64,000 nucleotides of DNA from Photorhabdus luminescens subsp. luminescens. GTDB lineage: Bacteria > Pseudomonadota > Gammaproteobacteria > Enterobacterales > Enterobacteriaceae. The DNA lies in NCBI RefSeq assembly GCF_001083805.1, contig NZ_JXSK01000008.1, positions 298,970 to 362,969 of the forward strand, given 5' to 3'. This document shows, one piece after another, positions 15,001-21,400 of this stretch. Within the stretch, counting starts at the first letter, position 1. Each line of letters starts with the position of its first letter. The notes beneath the pieces were generated by a model. It saw only the letters and a list, made by a program, of their open reading frames with translations. It did no database searches and had not been told where the DNA came from. A program made the position numbers and the translations under genes.

Positions 15001-17422
15001 CGCCATTAAGCAACGGCGCCCAAACTTCAAACGTGCTGGCATCAAAAGCCGGATTAGCGGCAAAAGCCACCCGATCATCCGGCCCGATTTCAGCATAGCC
15101 ATTATTGATAACCAACCGGACCACCGCACGATGCGGCACCAATACCCCTTTGGGTGTCCCGGTAGAACCGGAGGTGTACATAATATACGCTAATTCGGTG
15201 CTAGAACGCGGTAAGTCAAGGTTAAGGCGCTCTTCCTCGCGACCTATGTCTGTCTCATCCGAGAGACGAAGCAGCGGCACAGCCAGGTTAGCCGGAATAT
15301 CCGCCTGTGTATCGGTAAGCAACAATCTGGCGGAACAATCACTTATTAGCCAGTTTTTCCGCTCATCCGGCACACTGGGATCAATCGGCACGTAAACGGC
15401 ACCGGCTTTGAGAATCGCCAATTGGGCGACAACCAGTTCCATCGAGCGCACTAGCAGAAACGCAACATGATCACCGGGACACACCCCTTGTTCGATGAGC
15501 TGACGAGCTAACCGATTGGCGCGGGTATTCAGTTCCATATAACTGAAGATTTTATCTCCCGCTATCAGTGCCGTTGCCTCTGGTTTTTTCTCTACTTGCT
15601 GTTCAAACAACTGATGGATACATAACGCCTCAGGATAGACGGTTTCCGTGGCGTTCCAAGTTTCCAATAACAACTTGCGTTCAGACTCAGGTAACAAATT
15701 AAGCTGTCCAATGGGGATTTCATCACTCATCCTTTTTGATGATGCCAGCACCTGCAAATGCTCACTCATCCGCAGAATAACTTCCGGACTCAAGCGATTT
15801 TCATCATAGATCCAGCGAAAACCGCCCTGCGCGTTCATTTGGAACGTCAGCAATTCGCCAGAGGCCGTCTGATCACACGATTTGTCATCCTGTATCACAG
15901 AAACGGCGATCTGCCACGGCTGGCTTGTTCTTAATTCCGGGATAGCCCGCAGTGAAGGAGAGCGGGAGAGAAGATCTCGACTAAATGTGCGGTGCCGTGC
16001 CAATCGAGCAAGTTCATCATCAATCCAATCAGCTACTACAAACCACGGCTTATCAAACGCCACCTCAATAACCATCGGCACCACCGATGACAACCCAGTC
16101 AATATATCTGGTTTATCGTTTGCTTCATCCACACACCAACCGATTTGCAGTTCAGTCTGCTGAGTCAAACGTGCAAGATAGATAACGAATACCTGCAACA
16201 ACGCCTGTAATGGATCTTCTCCAGCGTTTTTTAGCAATGGAGGCTGCCAGGGACTCATTCCCCATCGGGGTTCTGCCTGTTTCCCAATCATTTCAAAAGG
16301 CAACTGGAGGGGTTGTAACGAGGCAAGACGCTTATACCAAAATGGTTCACTGGACGCGAGTGTTTGCAGGGTATCTTTTACATTCTGCGCTTGTTGTGAG
16401 GAGAGTAAAGGAAGCTGTTTGCCCGGCCTAAGTTCCGATATATCGGCAAGCTCTTTGGCAGACAGCAAATCACCTTCAAGGGTGGCGAATCCCCCGATCC
16501 GCACATCCTCACTGCCGGTCGTCACCTGCCAGGCATCCTCTTCCACACTAATCAACGTACCGGGTATCCCCGCAGAGCATGTGTTCAACCGCTGAAGCCA
16601 GGAAATTTGTACCGGGCCCTGCCTCAGTAACAGTTTCGGGCAACCCAATGGATTTAAATAATTTTCCCCAAAATCTAATGCCCGCACTAAAGCTGACAGG
16701 ACCTCTCCCGACTGCTCCCAACACAAATATCCTCCCCAATCGGGGCGGCGTGACTGAGCATAAAAACTCCGTTGCGAGAGATCTTGAGGATAAGTCACCA
16801 AGGCGTCGCGCCCCAGATTTTTCAGTAGTTCAACAAATCCTTTCTGAGCCGCTTGGTAACATTTCAGATTCAACGAGAAAGCGTTATCTTGTTCTTCAAT
16901 CAATACCGGCCATTGCACAGCAATATCGCCGGCATCTACATCGCCTTCAATGCAGTGCCAAGAAATAGCGTAATGAGTTTCTCGGGCTAGCAACGCCCAA
17001 GAAGTCGCATGACTGCCCGCATAACGTGGTAGTGGGCTATCGTGATAATTAAAAGCCCCGCCACGAATTTGTTTAATGAGCGCCCCTGGCAGGATGATTG
17101 GGTTGACGATTGAAAAAAGCCAATCGACAGGCTGTGACGTGATTTGTTCTTGTAATGCCTCAACCGAGTTCACACAAACAATCCCTTGCTGGGCAGCCCA
17201 CGTTTGTAGAACATTATCAGTAGGTAGCACTGCTTGTATGGTATGCCCAGCCGCCAGAATTTGCTCGGCGCAAAACACCGCAAGGGTTGTTCCCCCTACC
17301 ACAACACATTCTCGTGGTGGAATCGATGTATCATACGTATTATGAGTTATATTTTCACATGACATCTGAGAGAGAGCTTCGTCTTTAAGAACATTTCCCG
17401 CTGTAGCAATGTTACCTTTCAT
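1..17422 (-). CDS. Formyltransferase-starting NRPS (partial, at least 5 modules plus part of a sixth)
   Basis: Giant non-ribosomal peptide synthetase reading leftwards off the window; at least 5807 residues visible. Start is the ATG at 17420-17422 behind a GAGGT ribosome site. Approximate layout: formyltransferase-like domain 30-325 (NYHDSPLPRYAG near 121-135 corresponds to the HxSLLPxxxG region), vestigial condensation domain 340-600 without HHxxxDG, A1 610-1110, T1 around 1139, dual C/E 1225, A2 1680, T2 2214, dual C/E 2307, A3 2754, T3 3281, LCL-type C (HHIISDG), A4 3800, T4 4324, LCL C, A5 4847, T5 5391, then a dual C/E cut by the window edge. Ten-letter-code residues I extracted: A1 and A2 DAFWIGGTF (Val), A3 and A4 DLFNNALTY (Ala-like), A5 DFWNIGMVH (Thr). 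Predicted start of the product: formyl-D-Val-D-Val-L-Ala-L-Ala-D-Thr. The formyl start recalls kolossin or linear gramicidin synthetases. Codes come from family knowledge; the product is inference. Confidence 0.93.
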   Translation of the reverse strand, partial: MKGNIATAGNVLKDEALSQMSCENITHNTYDTSIPPRECVVVGGTTLAVFCAEQILAAGHTIQAVLPTDNVLQTWAAQQGIVCVNSVEALQEQITSQPVDWLFSIVNPIILPGALIKQIRGGAFNYHDSPLPRYAGSHATSWALLARETHYAISWHCIEGDVDAGDIAVQWPVLIEEQDNAFSLNLKCYQAAQKGFVELLKNLGRDALVTYPQDLSQRSFYAQSRRPDWGGYLCWEQSGEVLSALVRALDFGENYLNPLGCPKLLLRQGPVQISWLQRLNTCSAGIPGTLISVEEDAWQVTTGSEDVRIGGFATLEGDLLSAKELADISELRPGKQLPLLSSQQAQNVKDTLQTLASSEPFWYKRLASLQPLQLPFEMIGKQAEPRWGMSPWQPPLLKNAGEDPLQALLQVFVIYLARLTQQTELQIGWCVDEANDKPDILTGLSSVVPMVIEVAFDKPWFVVADWIDDELARLARHRTFSRDLLSRSPSLRAIPELRTSQPWQIAVSVIQDDKSCDQTASGELLTFQMNAQGGFRWIYDENRLSPEVILRMSEHLQVLASSKRMSDEIPIGQLNLLPESERKLLLETWNATETVYPEALCIHQLFEQQVEKKPEATALIAGDKIFSYMELNTRANRLARQLIEQGVCPGDHVAFLLVRSMELVVAQLAILKAGAVYVPIDPSVPDERKNWLISDCSARLLLTDTQADIPANLAVPLLRLSDETDIGREEERLNLDLPRSSTELAYIMYTSGSTGTPKGVLVPHRAVVRLVINNGYAEIGPDDRVAFAANPAFDASTFEVWAPLLNGGALVVIDHATLLTPQAFVQTLQVQQITVLWLSVGLFNRLAAELSPVLPQIKLLIVGGDALDPHVIDQVLNTSPPQQLLNGYGPSEGTTFTATYRINAVAPGATNIPIGRPVANTRVYLLDAYGQPVPLGGVGEIYVGGDGVACGYLNRPELTAERFLVDPFSDNPDARLYRTGDLARYLPDGNLEFLGRNDQQVKIRGFRVELGEIEARLAEHPTVREAAVLAWGDGQEKRLAAYVAAEACDGLVNSLRDHLQAILPDYMVPSAFVRLDAFPLTPNGKLDRRALPAPDGEAFARQVYAAPQGETEIALAAIWRELLGVEQISRYDSFFALGGHSLLAIRVVERLRHLGLTLTARDMFQSPVLSDLAQTLGQHQAVIVPPNVITPTTTALTSAMLPLIDLTQADIDRIVGQVPGGIANIQDIYALSPLQDGILFHHLLANEGDPYLLTGQMAFADRVLLDRYLAAVQRVVDRHDILRTAFIWQGLSVPAQVVWRQATLSVTELTLNPVDGPVSDQLIRHFDPRQHRLDLSEAPLLRFVVAQETDGRWILLQLLHHLIGDHETMEVMHREVQTYLTGQEESLPDPVPFRNLVAQAQLGVSQEEHTRFFSEMLAEVDEPTLPFGLTEVHRDGLQVTESHRMLAPELNARLRSQARRLGVSLAALCHLAWAQVLSRTSGQEQVVFGTVLFGRMQAADGADNGMGLFINTLPLRLGINETPVRESVQTAHTQLAGLLAHEHASLALAQRCSGVASGTPLFSALLNYRHNALSATSDELIAGIEFLGVQERTNYPLVLSVEDFGNALGLTAQVVQPFESERVCGYMQQTLESLAEALEQAPDMPVRALEILPEAERTLLLTTWNATETVYPDQLCIHQLFEQQAEKTPDAIALVYEGQTFSYAELNARANRLARQLIEQGVCPGDHVALLLGRSMELVIAQLAILKAGAVYVPIDPSVPDERKNWLIGDCSARLLLIDTQGDIPADLAVPLFRLSDEADMGREEDRLNLDLPRSSTELAYIMYTSGSTGIPKGVLVPHRAVVRLVINNGYAEIEPDDRVAFAANPAFDASTFEVWAPLLNGGALVVVDHATLLTPLEFVQVLQVQRITVLWLSVGLFNQLAAELSPVLPQIRLLIVGGDALDPHVIGQVLNTSPPQQLLNGYGPSEGTTFTTTYRINAIAPGATNIPIGRPIANTRVYLLDIYGQPAPLGVVGEIYVGGDGVAYGYLNRPELTAECFLVDPFSDNPGARMYRTGDLARYLPDGNLEFLGRNDQQVKIRGFRIEPKEIEARLAEHPTVREVAVLVQGEGQNKRLVAYVVESADDGLVDSLHTHLSAILPDYMVPTAFVRLDAFPLTPNGKLDHRALPAPDNEIVARQVYAEPQGETEIALAAIWRELLEVEQISRYDSFFALGGHSLLAVRMIGRLRHLGLTLTARDLFQSPVLSDLAQTLGQHQAVIVPPNVITPATTELTPAMLPLIDLTQADIDCIVGQVPGGVTNIQDIYALSPLQDGILFHHLLENEGDPYLLISQMAFADRALLDRYLAAVQWVVDRHDILRTAFIWQGLSIPAQVVWRQATLSVTELTLNSADGLIRDQLTQRFDPRRHRLDLKEAPLLRFVVAQETDGRWVLLQLLHHLIGDHETMEVMHREVQAYLTGQEENLPAPAPFRNLVAQARLGMSQEEHTRFFTDMLAGVDEPTLPFGLTEVHRDGTQVAESHRMLASELNNRLRSQARRLSVSLAALCHLAWAQVLARTSGQDQVVFGTVLFGRMAAGDGADNGMGLFINTLPLRLDMDGTPVRESVQTAHTRLAGLLAHEHASLALAQRCSSVQGEIPLFNSLLNYRHNTLPVMSDDLINGIEFLGAQERTNYPLMLSVEDFGDALGLTVQVVQPFDPENLCGYMQQALESLVTALEQAPEMPVRQLEILPEAERTLLLTTWNATEVAYPDQLCIHQLFEQQVEQTPDATALVYQEQTLSYAELNARANRLAHQLIALGVVPDQRVAICVTRSPAMVVGLLSVMKAGGAYVPLDPAYPGARLAHILTDAAPAVVLADKAGWSALGEEALAGLTVLDPNILPDQPDSNPQVPELTSLHLAYVIYTSGSTGVPKGVMIEHRNTVNFLHWAQQAFETEEIREVLFSTSMNFDLSVFECFMPLSRGAAIYLVEDALSLMQHALPVTLINSVPSAMKPLLQARALMASVHTVNLAGEPLKGALIEQIFADTQIQRLCNLYGPSETTTYSAWLPIQRGDRIIESIGRPIANTRLYLLNEYGQPAPLGVVGEIYIGGAGVARGYFNRSDLTAERFLIDPFSDKPDARMYRTGDLARYLPDGNLEFLGRNDQQIKIRGFRIEPGEIESRLSEHPAVSESVVLAQGEGQEKRLVAYVAAEAHEGLVNSLHTYLSAMLPDYMVPSAFVRLDAFPLTPNGKLNRQALPAPDNEAITRQVYEAPQGEMEIALAAIWREVLGVEQISRYDNFFALGGHSLLAVRVMNRVAALGIELPLTAQFKSPSLRAFAEAMQARQGQPDTILPAIVPISREGELPLSFAQQRLWFLAQLEGVSETYHIPMALRLCGELDIMAWQKALDTLFARHEALRSVFVSVEGQPQVRLLAPDSGLLLSQYDLRGVPDADGVLECLSVEEAHASFDLDSGPLIRACLIRITDDEYQFLLTQHHIISDGWSANVLVQELNTLYTAFMDGQSDPLPPLAIQYPDYAAWQRQWLSAERIQAQSDYWRSMLTDAPVLLDLPTDRPRPPEQLFAGQAVPVNLDVALTTALKRLSEQQGVTLFMTLLSAWAIVLSRLSGQDDVVIGTPSAGRSRREVESLIGFFVNTLALRIDLSGELTVTELLARVRQTALAAQEHQDLPFEQVVEIVQPPRRLAHTPLFQVMFAWQNNESTEWGLPGLAVSPVDQAVDVVKFDLELNLLEEEGGIVGALSYATALFEPSTMERQVGYLHTVLQAMAANPQQPVGEIDILSPAERRLLLETWNATVTAYPEALCVHQLFEQQAAKTPEAEALVCEGQTLSYAELNAHANRLAHQLITLGIKPDQRVAICVSRSPAMVVGLLAVMKAGGAYVPLDPTYPGGRLTHILTDAAPAVVLADKAGRVALSEEALAGLTVLDPNDLPDQPDSNPQIPGLTSRHLAYVIYTSGSTGTPKGVMIEHRNTVNFLHWTQQAFETEEIRKVLFSTSMNFDLSIFECFMPLSRGAAIYLVDDALSLMQHALPVTLINSVPSAMKPLLQAQALMASVHTVNLAGEPLKGALIEQIFEKTQIQQLCNLYGPSETTTYSAWLPIQRGERIIESIGRPIANTSLYLLDECGQPVPLGVVGEIYIGGAGVARGYFNRPDLTAERFLIDPFSGVPDARMYRTGDLARYLPDGNLEFLGRNDQQVKIRGFRIEPGEIETRLVEHPAVSESVVLAQGDGQEKRLVAYVAAEAHEGLINSLREHLSIQLPDYMVPAVFVRLDVLPLTPNGKLDRQALPAPDNDAVARQIYEAPQGETEMALAAIWREVLGIEQISRYDNFFALGGHSLLAVRVMNRVAALGIELPLTTLFKSPSLKAFAEVMQARQEQPDTILPAIVPISREGELPLSFAQQRLWFLAQLEGVSETYHIPMALRLCGQLDIMAWQKALDTLFARHEALRSIFVSVDGQPQVRLLAPNSGLLLSQYDLRGIPDADVVLECLSVEEAHASFDLESGPLIRAALIRLTDDEYQFLLTLHHIISDGWSANVLIQELNTLYTAFMEGRSDPLPPLAIQYPDYAAWQRQWLSAERIQVQSDYWRGMLIDAPVLLDLPTDRPRPPEQSFAGQTVLIDLDVELTAALKRLSEQQGVTLFMTLLSAWSVVLSRLSGQEEVVIGTPSAGRSRQEVEPLIGFFVNTLALRIDLSGELTVTELLTKVRQTALAAQEHQDLPFEQVVEIVQPPRRLAHTPLFQVIFAWQNNESTDWKLPKLAVSSVDQAVDIVKFDLELGLSEEEGRIVGALNYATALFDPSTMARQVEYLHAVLYAMVTNPQQLIGEIDILSPAERKLLLETWNATETAYPDQLCIHQLFEQQVEQTPDAIALVYEDQTLSYAELNIRANRLAHQLIALGVVPDQPVAICVSRSLAMVVGVLAILKAGGAYVPLDPVYTGERLAHILTDAALVILLADDTGRSALDEKILATLTVLDPNILPDQPEGNPQVPTLTAQHLAYIIYTSGSTGTPKGVMVEHRNIQRLFEATESWYRFNRQDVWCLFHSIAFDFSVWELWGALRYGAKLVLVPHAIARSSQELHQFVCRHGITVLNQTPSAFKAFIASYVDNPLPDQLRYIIFGGEALDPGMLRPWYRLREETSPRLVNMYGITETTVHVTYRELNPHDVEQITSPIGTRIPDLTLYLLDKYGQPVPLGVTGELYVGGAGVARGYLNRPELTAERFLIDPFSDQPGARMYRTGDLARYLPDGCMEFLGRNDQQVKIRGFRIEPGEIEARLVEHPAVSESVVLALGEGQGKRLVAYVVAPEDEGLANSLRTYLSSILPDYMVPTAFVRLDAFPLTPNGKLDRRALPTPDGEAFARQVYAAPQGETEIALAAIWCELLDIEQVSRHDSFFALGGHSLLAVRMIERLRHLGLTLAVRDLFQSPVLSELAQTLGQHRAVVVPPNVITPATTTLTPGMLPLVDLVQADIDCIIGQVPGGMTNIQDIYALSPLQDGILFHHLLANEGDPYLVVGQMAFADRALLDRYLAAVQQVVERHDILRTAFIWQGLSVPVQVVWRQAPLSVTELTLDPADGPICEQLTQRFNPRHYRLDLNQAPLLRFVAAQEEDDGRWMVLQLLHHLIGDHTTLDVMNREVQVYLDGQEDNLPVPTPFRNLVAQARLGVSQTEHIRFFSEMLAEVDEPTLPFGLAEVHRDGSQVVEFHRMLAPELNDRLRGQARRLGVSLAALCHLAWAQVLSHTSDQEQVVFGTVLFGRMAAGEGTDNGMGLFINTLPLRLDIDDTSVRDSVQAAHTRLAGLLEHEHASLALSQRCSG

Positions 17423-17560
17423 TTATTACCTCAACGAATCTGTTAGAAATTTGAAAACTGTCATACCAGACAGCCATCACCAATATTTCTTTCTTACTTC
17501 TTGCCCCCAAGAAATAAAAACGGACATATCCGAAATCAATTCAAAATATTAATACACCTT
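17423..17560 (-). promoter_or_regulatory. 5' leader/promoter region of the formyltransferase NRPS, duplicated copy
   Basis: About 130 bp immediately upstream of the NRPS start is nearly identical to the region upstream of the other NRPS (34863-35000). It contains a perfect 6-bp-arm palindrome TTCTTG-CCCC-CAAGAA at 17498-17513, a second small inverted repeat CTGTC/GACAG at 17457-17472, and the GAGGT ribosome site. The shared block suggests common control of both synthetases; an operator role for the palindrome is inference. I cannot fix -35/-10 boxes with confidence. Confidence 0.55.
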
Positions 17561-18410
17561 GCCATCGCTCGATTAATAACGGCCAATTAGTCATTTTTTA
17601 TGCTAATTACAAAAATAACCGAACAAATAGAAACCCTATTCTTAATCCTACAATGACATTATTATATTCAATACCATAAAGAAACATTACAAATTACAAC
17701 TAATATCACCAAATATTATTTCACAATAATAAAGTAATGTGACATGTATAATAGTTAACGCAATAAAATATTGATTGTAACGAGATGTATTCCAATTAGA
17801 GCGTTTTGTGATGTTATTTTTCTGACGTCCCGCGATATTTACCAACACATGGTGCAAATTAGGATAAAGCTTAATATTATTCAATTACATACTCCTCCCA
17901 ACATATACATTTACTGCCTATCCAAGAGGTCTATTTTTTTGCTATTCTTTGCCATAAACGAAGCGAATCACCCTTCACATACTGCGTGTATACGCCGGAT
18001 TTTCCGCACTGTCCTTATTTACTGTTCATTTACAATAACAGTCAGCAACAATTACCCCTAATAGGTAGAATTTTAATTATCACGAGCATTTAAAATAAAC
18101 CGAATATATTCTAAAGCAAGATCATGAAATTAAGGAAAATTAAACCAACCTATATCACCATCAAAAAACACATTACCATGTTCACACCTTCAATTATCTT
18201 CTCATAATTATCTATTGCAATAAATATCCCCAACAATAACGCCATAATTAAAGATATAATTTTGATACCAAGGCAATCAACAAAACAAAATAAAATCAAC
18301 AATAAAATCCGTTTGAGATCACACAATATAAAATAGCAACAATAATAACTAAAGAAACCTAAAAAATAACTTATATGGGAATGATAACTTCCCTTATTCT
18401 ATTTTAATGC
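17561..18410. other. AT-rich intergenic region between the two NRPS genes
   Basis: Roughly 850 bp of strongly AT-rich sequence. Short open frames exist on both strands but have no convincing ribosome sites, no family I recognise and strongly AT-biased content, so I call no gene. The promoter of the downstream NRPS probably lies at its left end. Confidence 0.6.
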
Positions 18411-18445
18411 ATAAAAAATCCGGTATAATAAATACATACCGGATT
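18411..18445 (-). terminator. Rho-independent terminator after the thioesterase NRPS
   Basis: On the minus strand, a 10-bp perfect stem (AATCCGGTAT / ATACCGGATT, 18417-18445) is followed by TTTTAT. It lies about 47 bp after the stop codon of the five-module NRPS, so the two NRPS genes are probably separate transcription units. Confidence 0.8.
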
Positions 18446-18491
18446 ACCAAACCAGAACTAAATAATTGAGTACTTCCTTAATATATCAGTA

Positions 18492-21400
18492 TTATGAAGT
18501 CTCCTCGTCATAGTTGATTGCCAGCTTCCTATTCAAAATCTGAGCTAAAGCGGTTTTATTTTCATCATCCTCCAATAAACTAAAATGGTTACCCGGTATC
18601 GCAATCAGCTTAAGCGAAGTGTCAGTTATTATCTGCGCCCAGCCTAACGATGGGTCTATATTTAAGGCATCCGGCGTTTCATCCTCCACAAAAGAAATAG
18701 CAGGAGAAGGTTCTACCGCATAGAACTGATGCAGCGTTATTGCTAATGCTGACGGCTCATAATCCGCAACGATTTGTGAGTAACGCGCGATCTGTTCCCA
18801 ACGCTTTGCAATCACATCAGCATGCAAACTTGCCGGATATAACGCCAATTTCTGTGCCGCTTCAATAAACTGAACCAAATTCAACTCATCAATTCTCCGG
18901 TACAACGCCGCAACCTCTTCTAGACACTCTTCTCCTGACTGACGAGCCAGCTCAGTAAAGAAATGATGTTTAGGTTGCATAGCGTCTTTGCCAAAATAAT
19001 GAGGCGCAGACGTATCAATCAATCCCAAGAAATTAACCGATTCTCCAGTACTCAAAAGTCGTTGAGCAATGGCATAAGCCAATATCCCACCAGAAGAATA
19101 GCCGTTTATCCGGTACGGGCCTGATGGTTGTACCGCTTTCATCAGGGTGATCATTCTGGCCGCCTGCTCCTCCATCGTTGACATCGGTTTTTCACTGATG
19201 GATGGCCAAGGCAGCGCATAAATCGGATAACCTGACTGCATATGATTAGCCAGCCCGAAGACATAAGAATAATCACCCATGCCACTGGGAACAAAGAACA
19301 ATGGCAGCCCAGTTCCGTCAGGTCGCACCGATATAGCGCTATTTTGCGGCTGAGACAATAAATCTGAGGTGATTTTCGATGCCAATTCGGACAACACCGG
19401 GAATTGGAACACAGCATTCAATGTAAAAATCAAACCCCGACCAGCGGCAAGATTCATCATTCGCATAGCAAGCAACGAGTGACCGCCCAACGCGAAGAAA
19501 TTGTCATACCGGCTAACCTGCTCAATCCCTAGCAATTCACCCCAAATCGCCGCTAATACGGTTTCCGTTTCTCCTTGCGGCGCTTCGTAAGCCTGACGAA
19601 CAAACGCTTCACTGTCCGGCTCCGGTAACGCATGACGATCCAACTTACCGTTTGGCGTCAATGGAAAGGCGTCCAGACGTACAAAGGCTGACGGCACCAT
19701 ATAGTCAGGTAAAATGGCGCTCAAATGAGTACGCAAGTTATTCGCTAACTTCTCATCCGCTTGCGCCACCACATAAGCCACCAAGCGTTTGTCCTGCCCT
19801 TCACCCAATGCCAGCACCACAGATTTACTGACCGCAGGATGCTCTACCAATCGAGCCTCAATTTCACCCGGTTCAACACGGAAGCCCCGAACTTTCACCT
19901 GATGATCATTACGTCCCAGGAATTCCAGATTGCCATCCGGCAAGTAGCGAACCAAATCCCCAGTTCGATACATCCGTGCATTTGGATTATCGCTAAACGG
20001 ATCAGTCAGGAAGTATTCAGCGGTCAGTTCAGCACGATTGAGATAACCCCGCGCTACACCAACTCCCCCAATATACAATTCCCCCACCGCGCCTAACGGT
20101 ACTGGCTGCCCCTGGATATCAAGCAGGTAAACACGTGTATTCGGCAGCGGACGACCAATAATATTAGCCTGACCTATCCCCTCGTTTAGGCAGGATGTCG
20201 TCGTGGTAATCGTGGCTTCTGTAGGACCGTAGCAATTAGCGAGAACTGGGTATTCACCGTGAGCCGATAACCAACGTTGTAACTCATGATCAGGTATCGC
20301 TTCCCCACCAATGCAAATAATTCTTAAGCCCTGATAGATATCGCCTTTATTAATATTCGATATTATCCGCCAGAATTGGGCAGGTATTGCAATGTAAGTA
20401 ATTTGATAAGACTCACACAGACGCCAGAACTCCTGCGCACTCAGGAGCCACTGATTTGTTCTCAGAACTAATTGCGCCCCCAGTGTTATTGCGCAAAATA
20501 TTTCTGATGCGCAAACGTCAAAAGAAGGGTTGCAAAATTGTAATATACGGTCAGAGGCGCTAAGCGACCACTTCATGTTCAGCGAAGTAATTTGACTGAC
20601 CAGTTGCCTATGTTCAACCATTACGCCCTTTGGCGTGCCGGTCGAACCGGAGGTGTAAATCACATACGCCAGATGTCGTGAAGTCAATTCAGGTATCTGT
20701 GGATTGCTGTCTGGCTGATCAGGCAAGGTATTCGGATCAAGCACTGCCAGCCCGGTAAACACATTCTCGCCCAACGCGGTGCGCCCAACAGTATCAGCAA
20801 GTAAAATAACCGGTGAAACATCGGCCAAAATATGCGTCAGTCGTTCGCCCGGATAATCCGGGTCCAACGGCACATAAGCCGCGCCCGCCTTCAGCACCGC
20901 CAATAATCCCACTATCATCGCCGGAGAGCGCGCCACGCAAATCGCCACCCGTTGCTCAGGCAAGGCACCCAACGCAATCAACTGATGGGCCAACCGGTTG
21001 GCACGGGCATTTAATTCGGCATAACTGAGAATTTGCTCCTCATACACTAACGCTATCGCGTCCGGGGTTTGCTCTACCTGTTGTTCAAACAATTGATGAA
21101 TACATAACGGGTTCAGATACGAGGTTTCCGTTGCATTCCAAGTGTTTAACAGCAACGTACACTCCGTTTCAGGCAGAATGTTCAATGTCCGTACCGGCGT
21201 TTCCGGGGTCTGTTCCAGTGCCTCTACCAAGCTTTCCAGTGCTTGTTGCATATAGCCACATACCCGTTCAGACTCAAACGGCTGGATCACTTGAGCAGTC
21301 AGCCCCAGCGCGCTGCCAAAATCTTCCACCGACAAGGCAAACGGATAGTTGGTAAACTCCTGCGCACCAAGGAATTCAATACCGTCCATCGTTTCATCCA

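Noticed and set aside
208..16500. Many plus-strand open frames of 60-180 codons across the left NRPS
   Set aside because: They are antisense shadows of the long NRPS frame, share its repeat periodicity, and lack ribosome sites or recognisable domains.
17687..18061. Two small open frames between the NRPS genes
   Set aside because: AT-rich, no convincing ribosome site, overlap each other on opposite strands and resemble no family I know.
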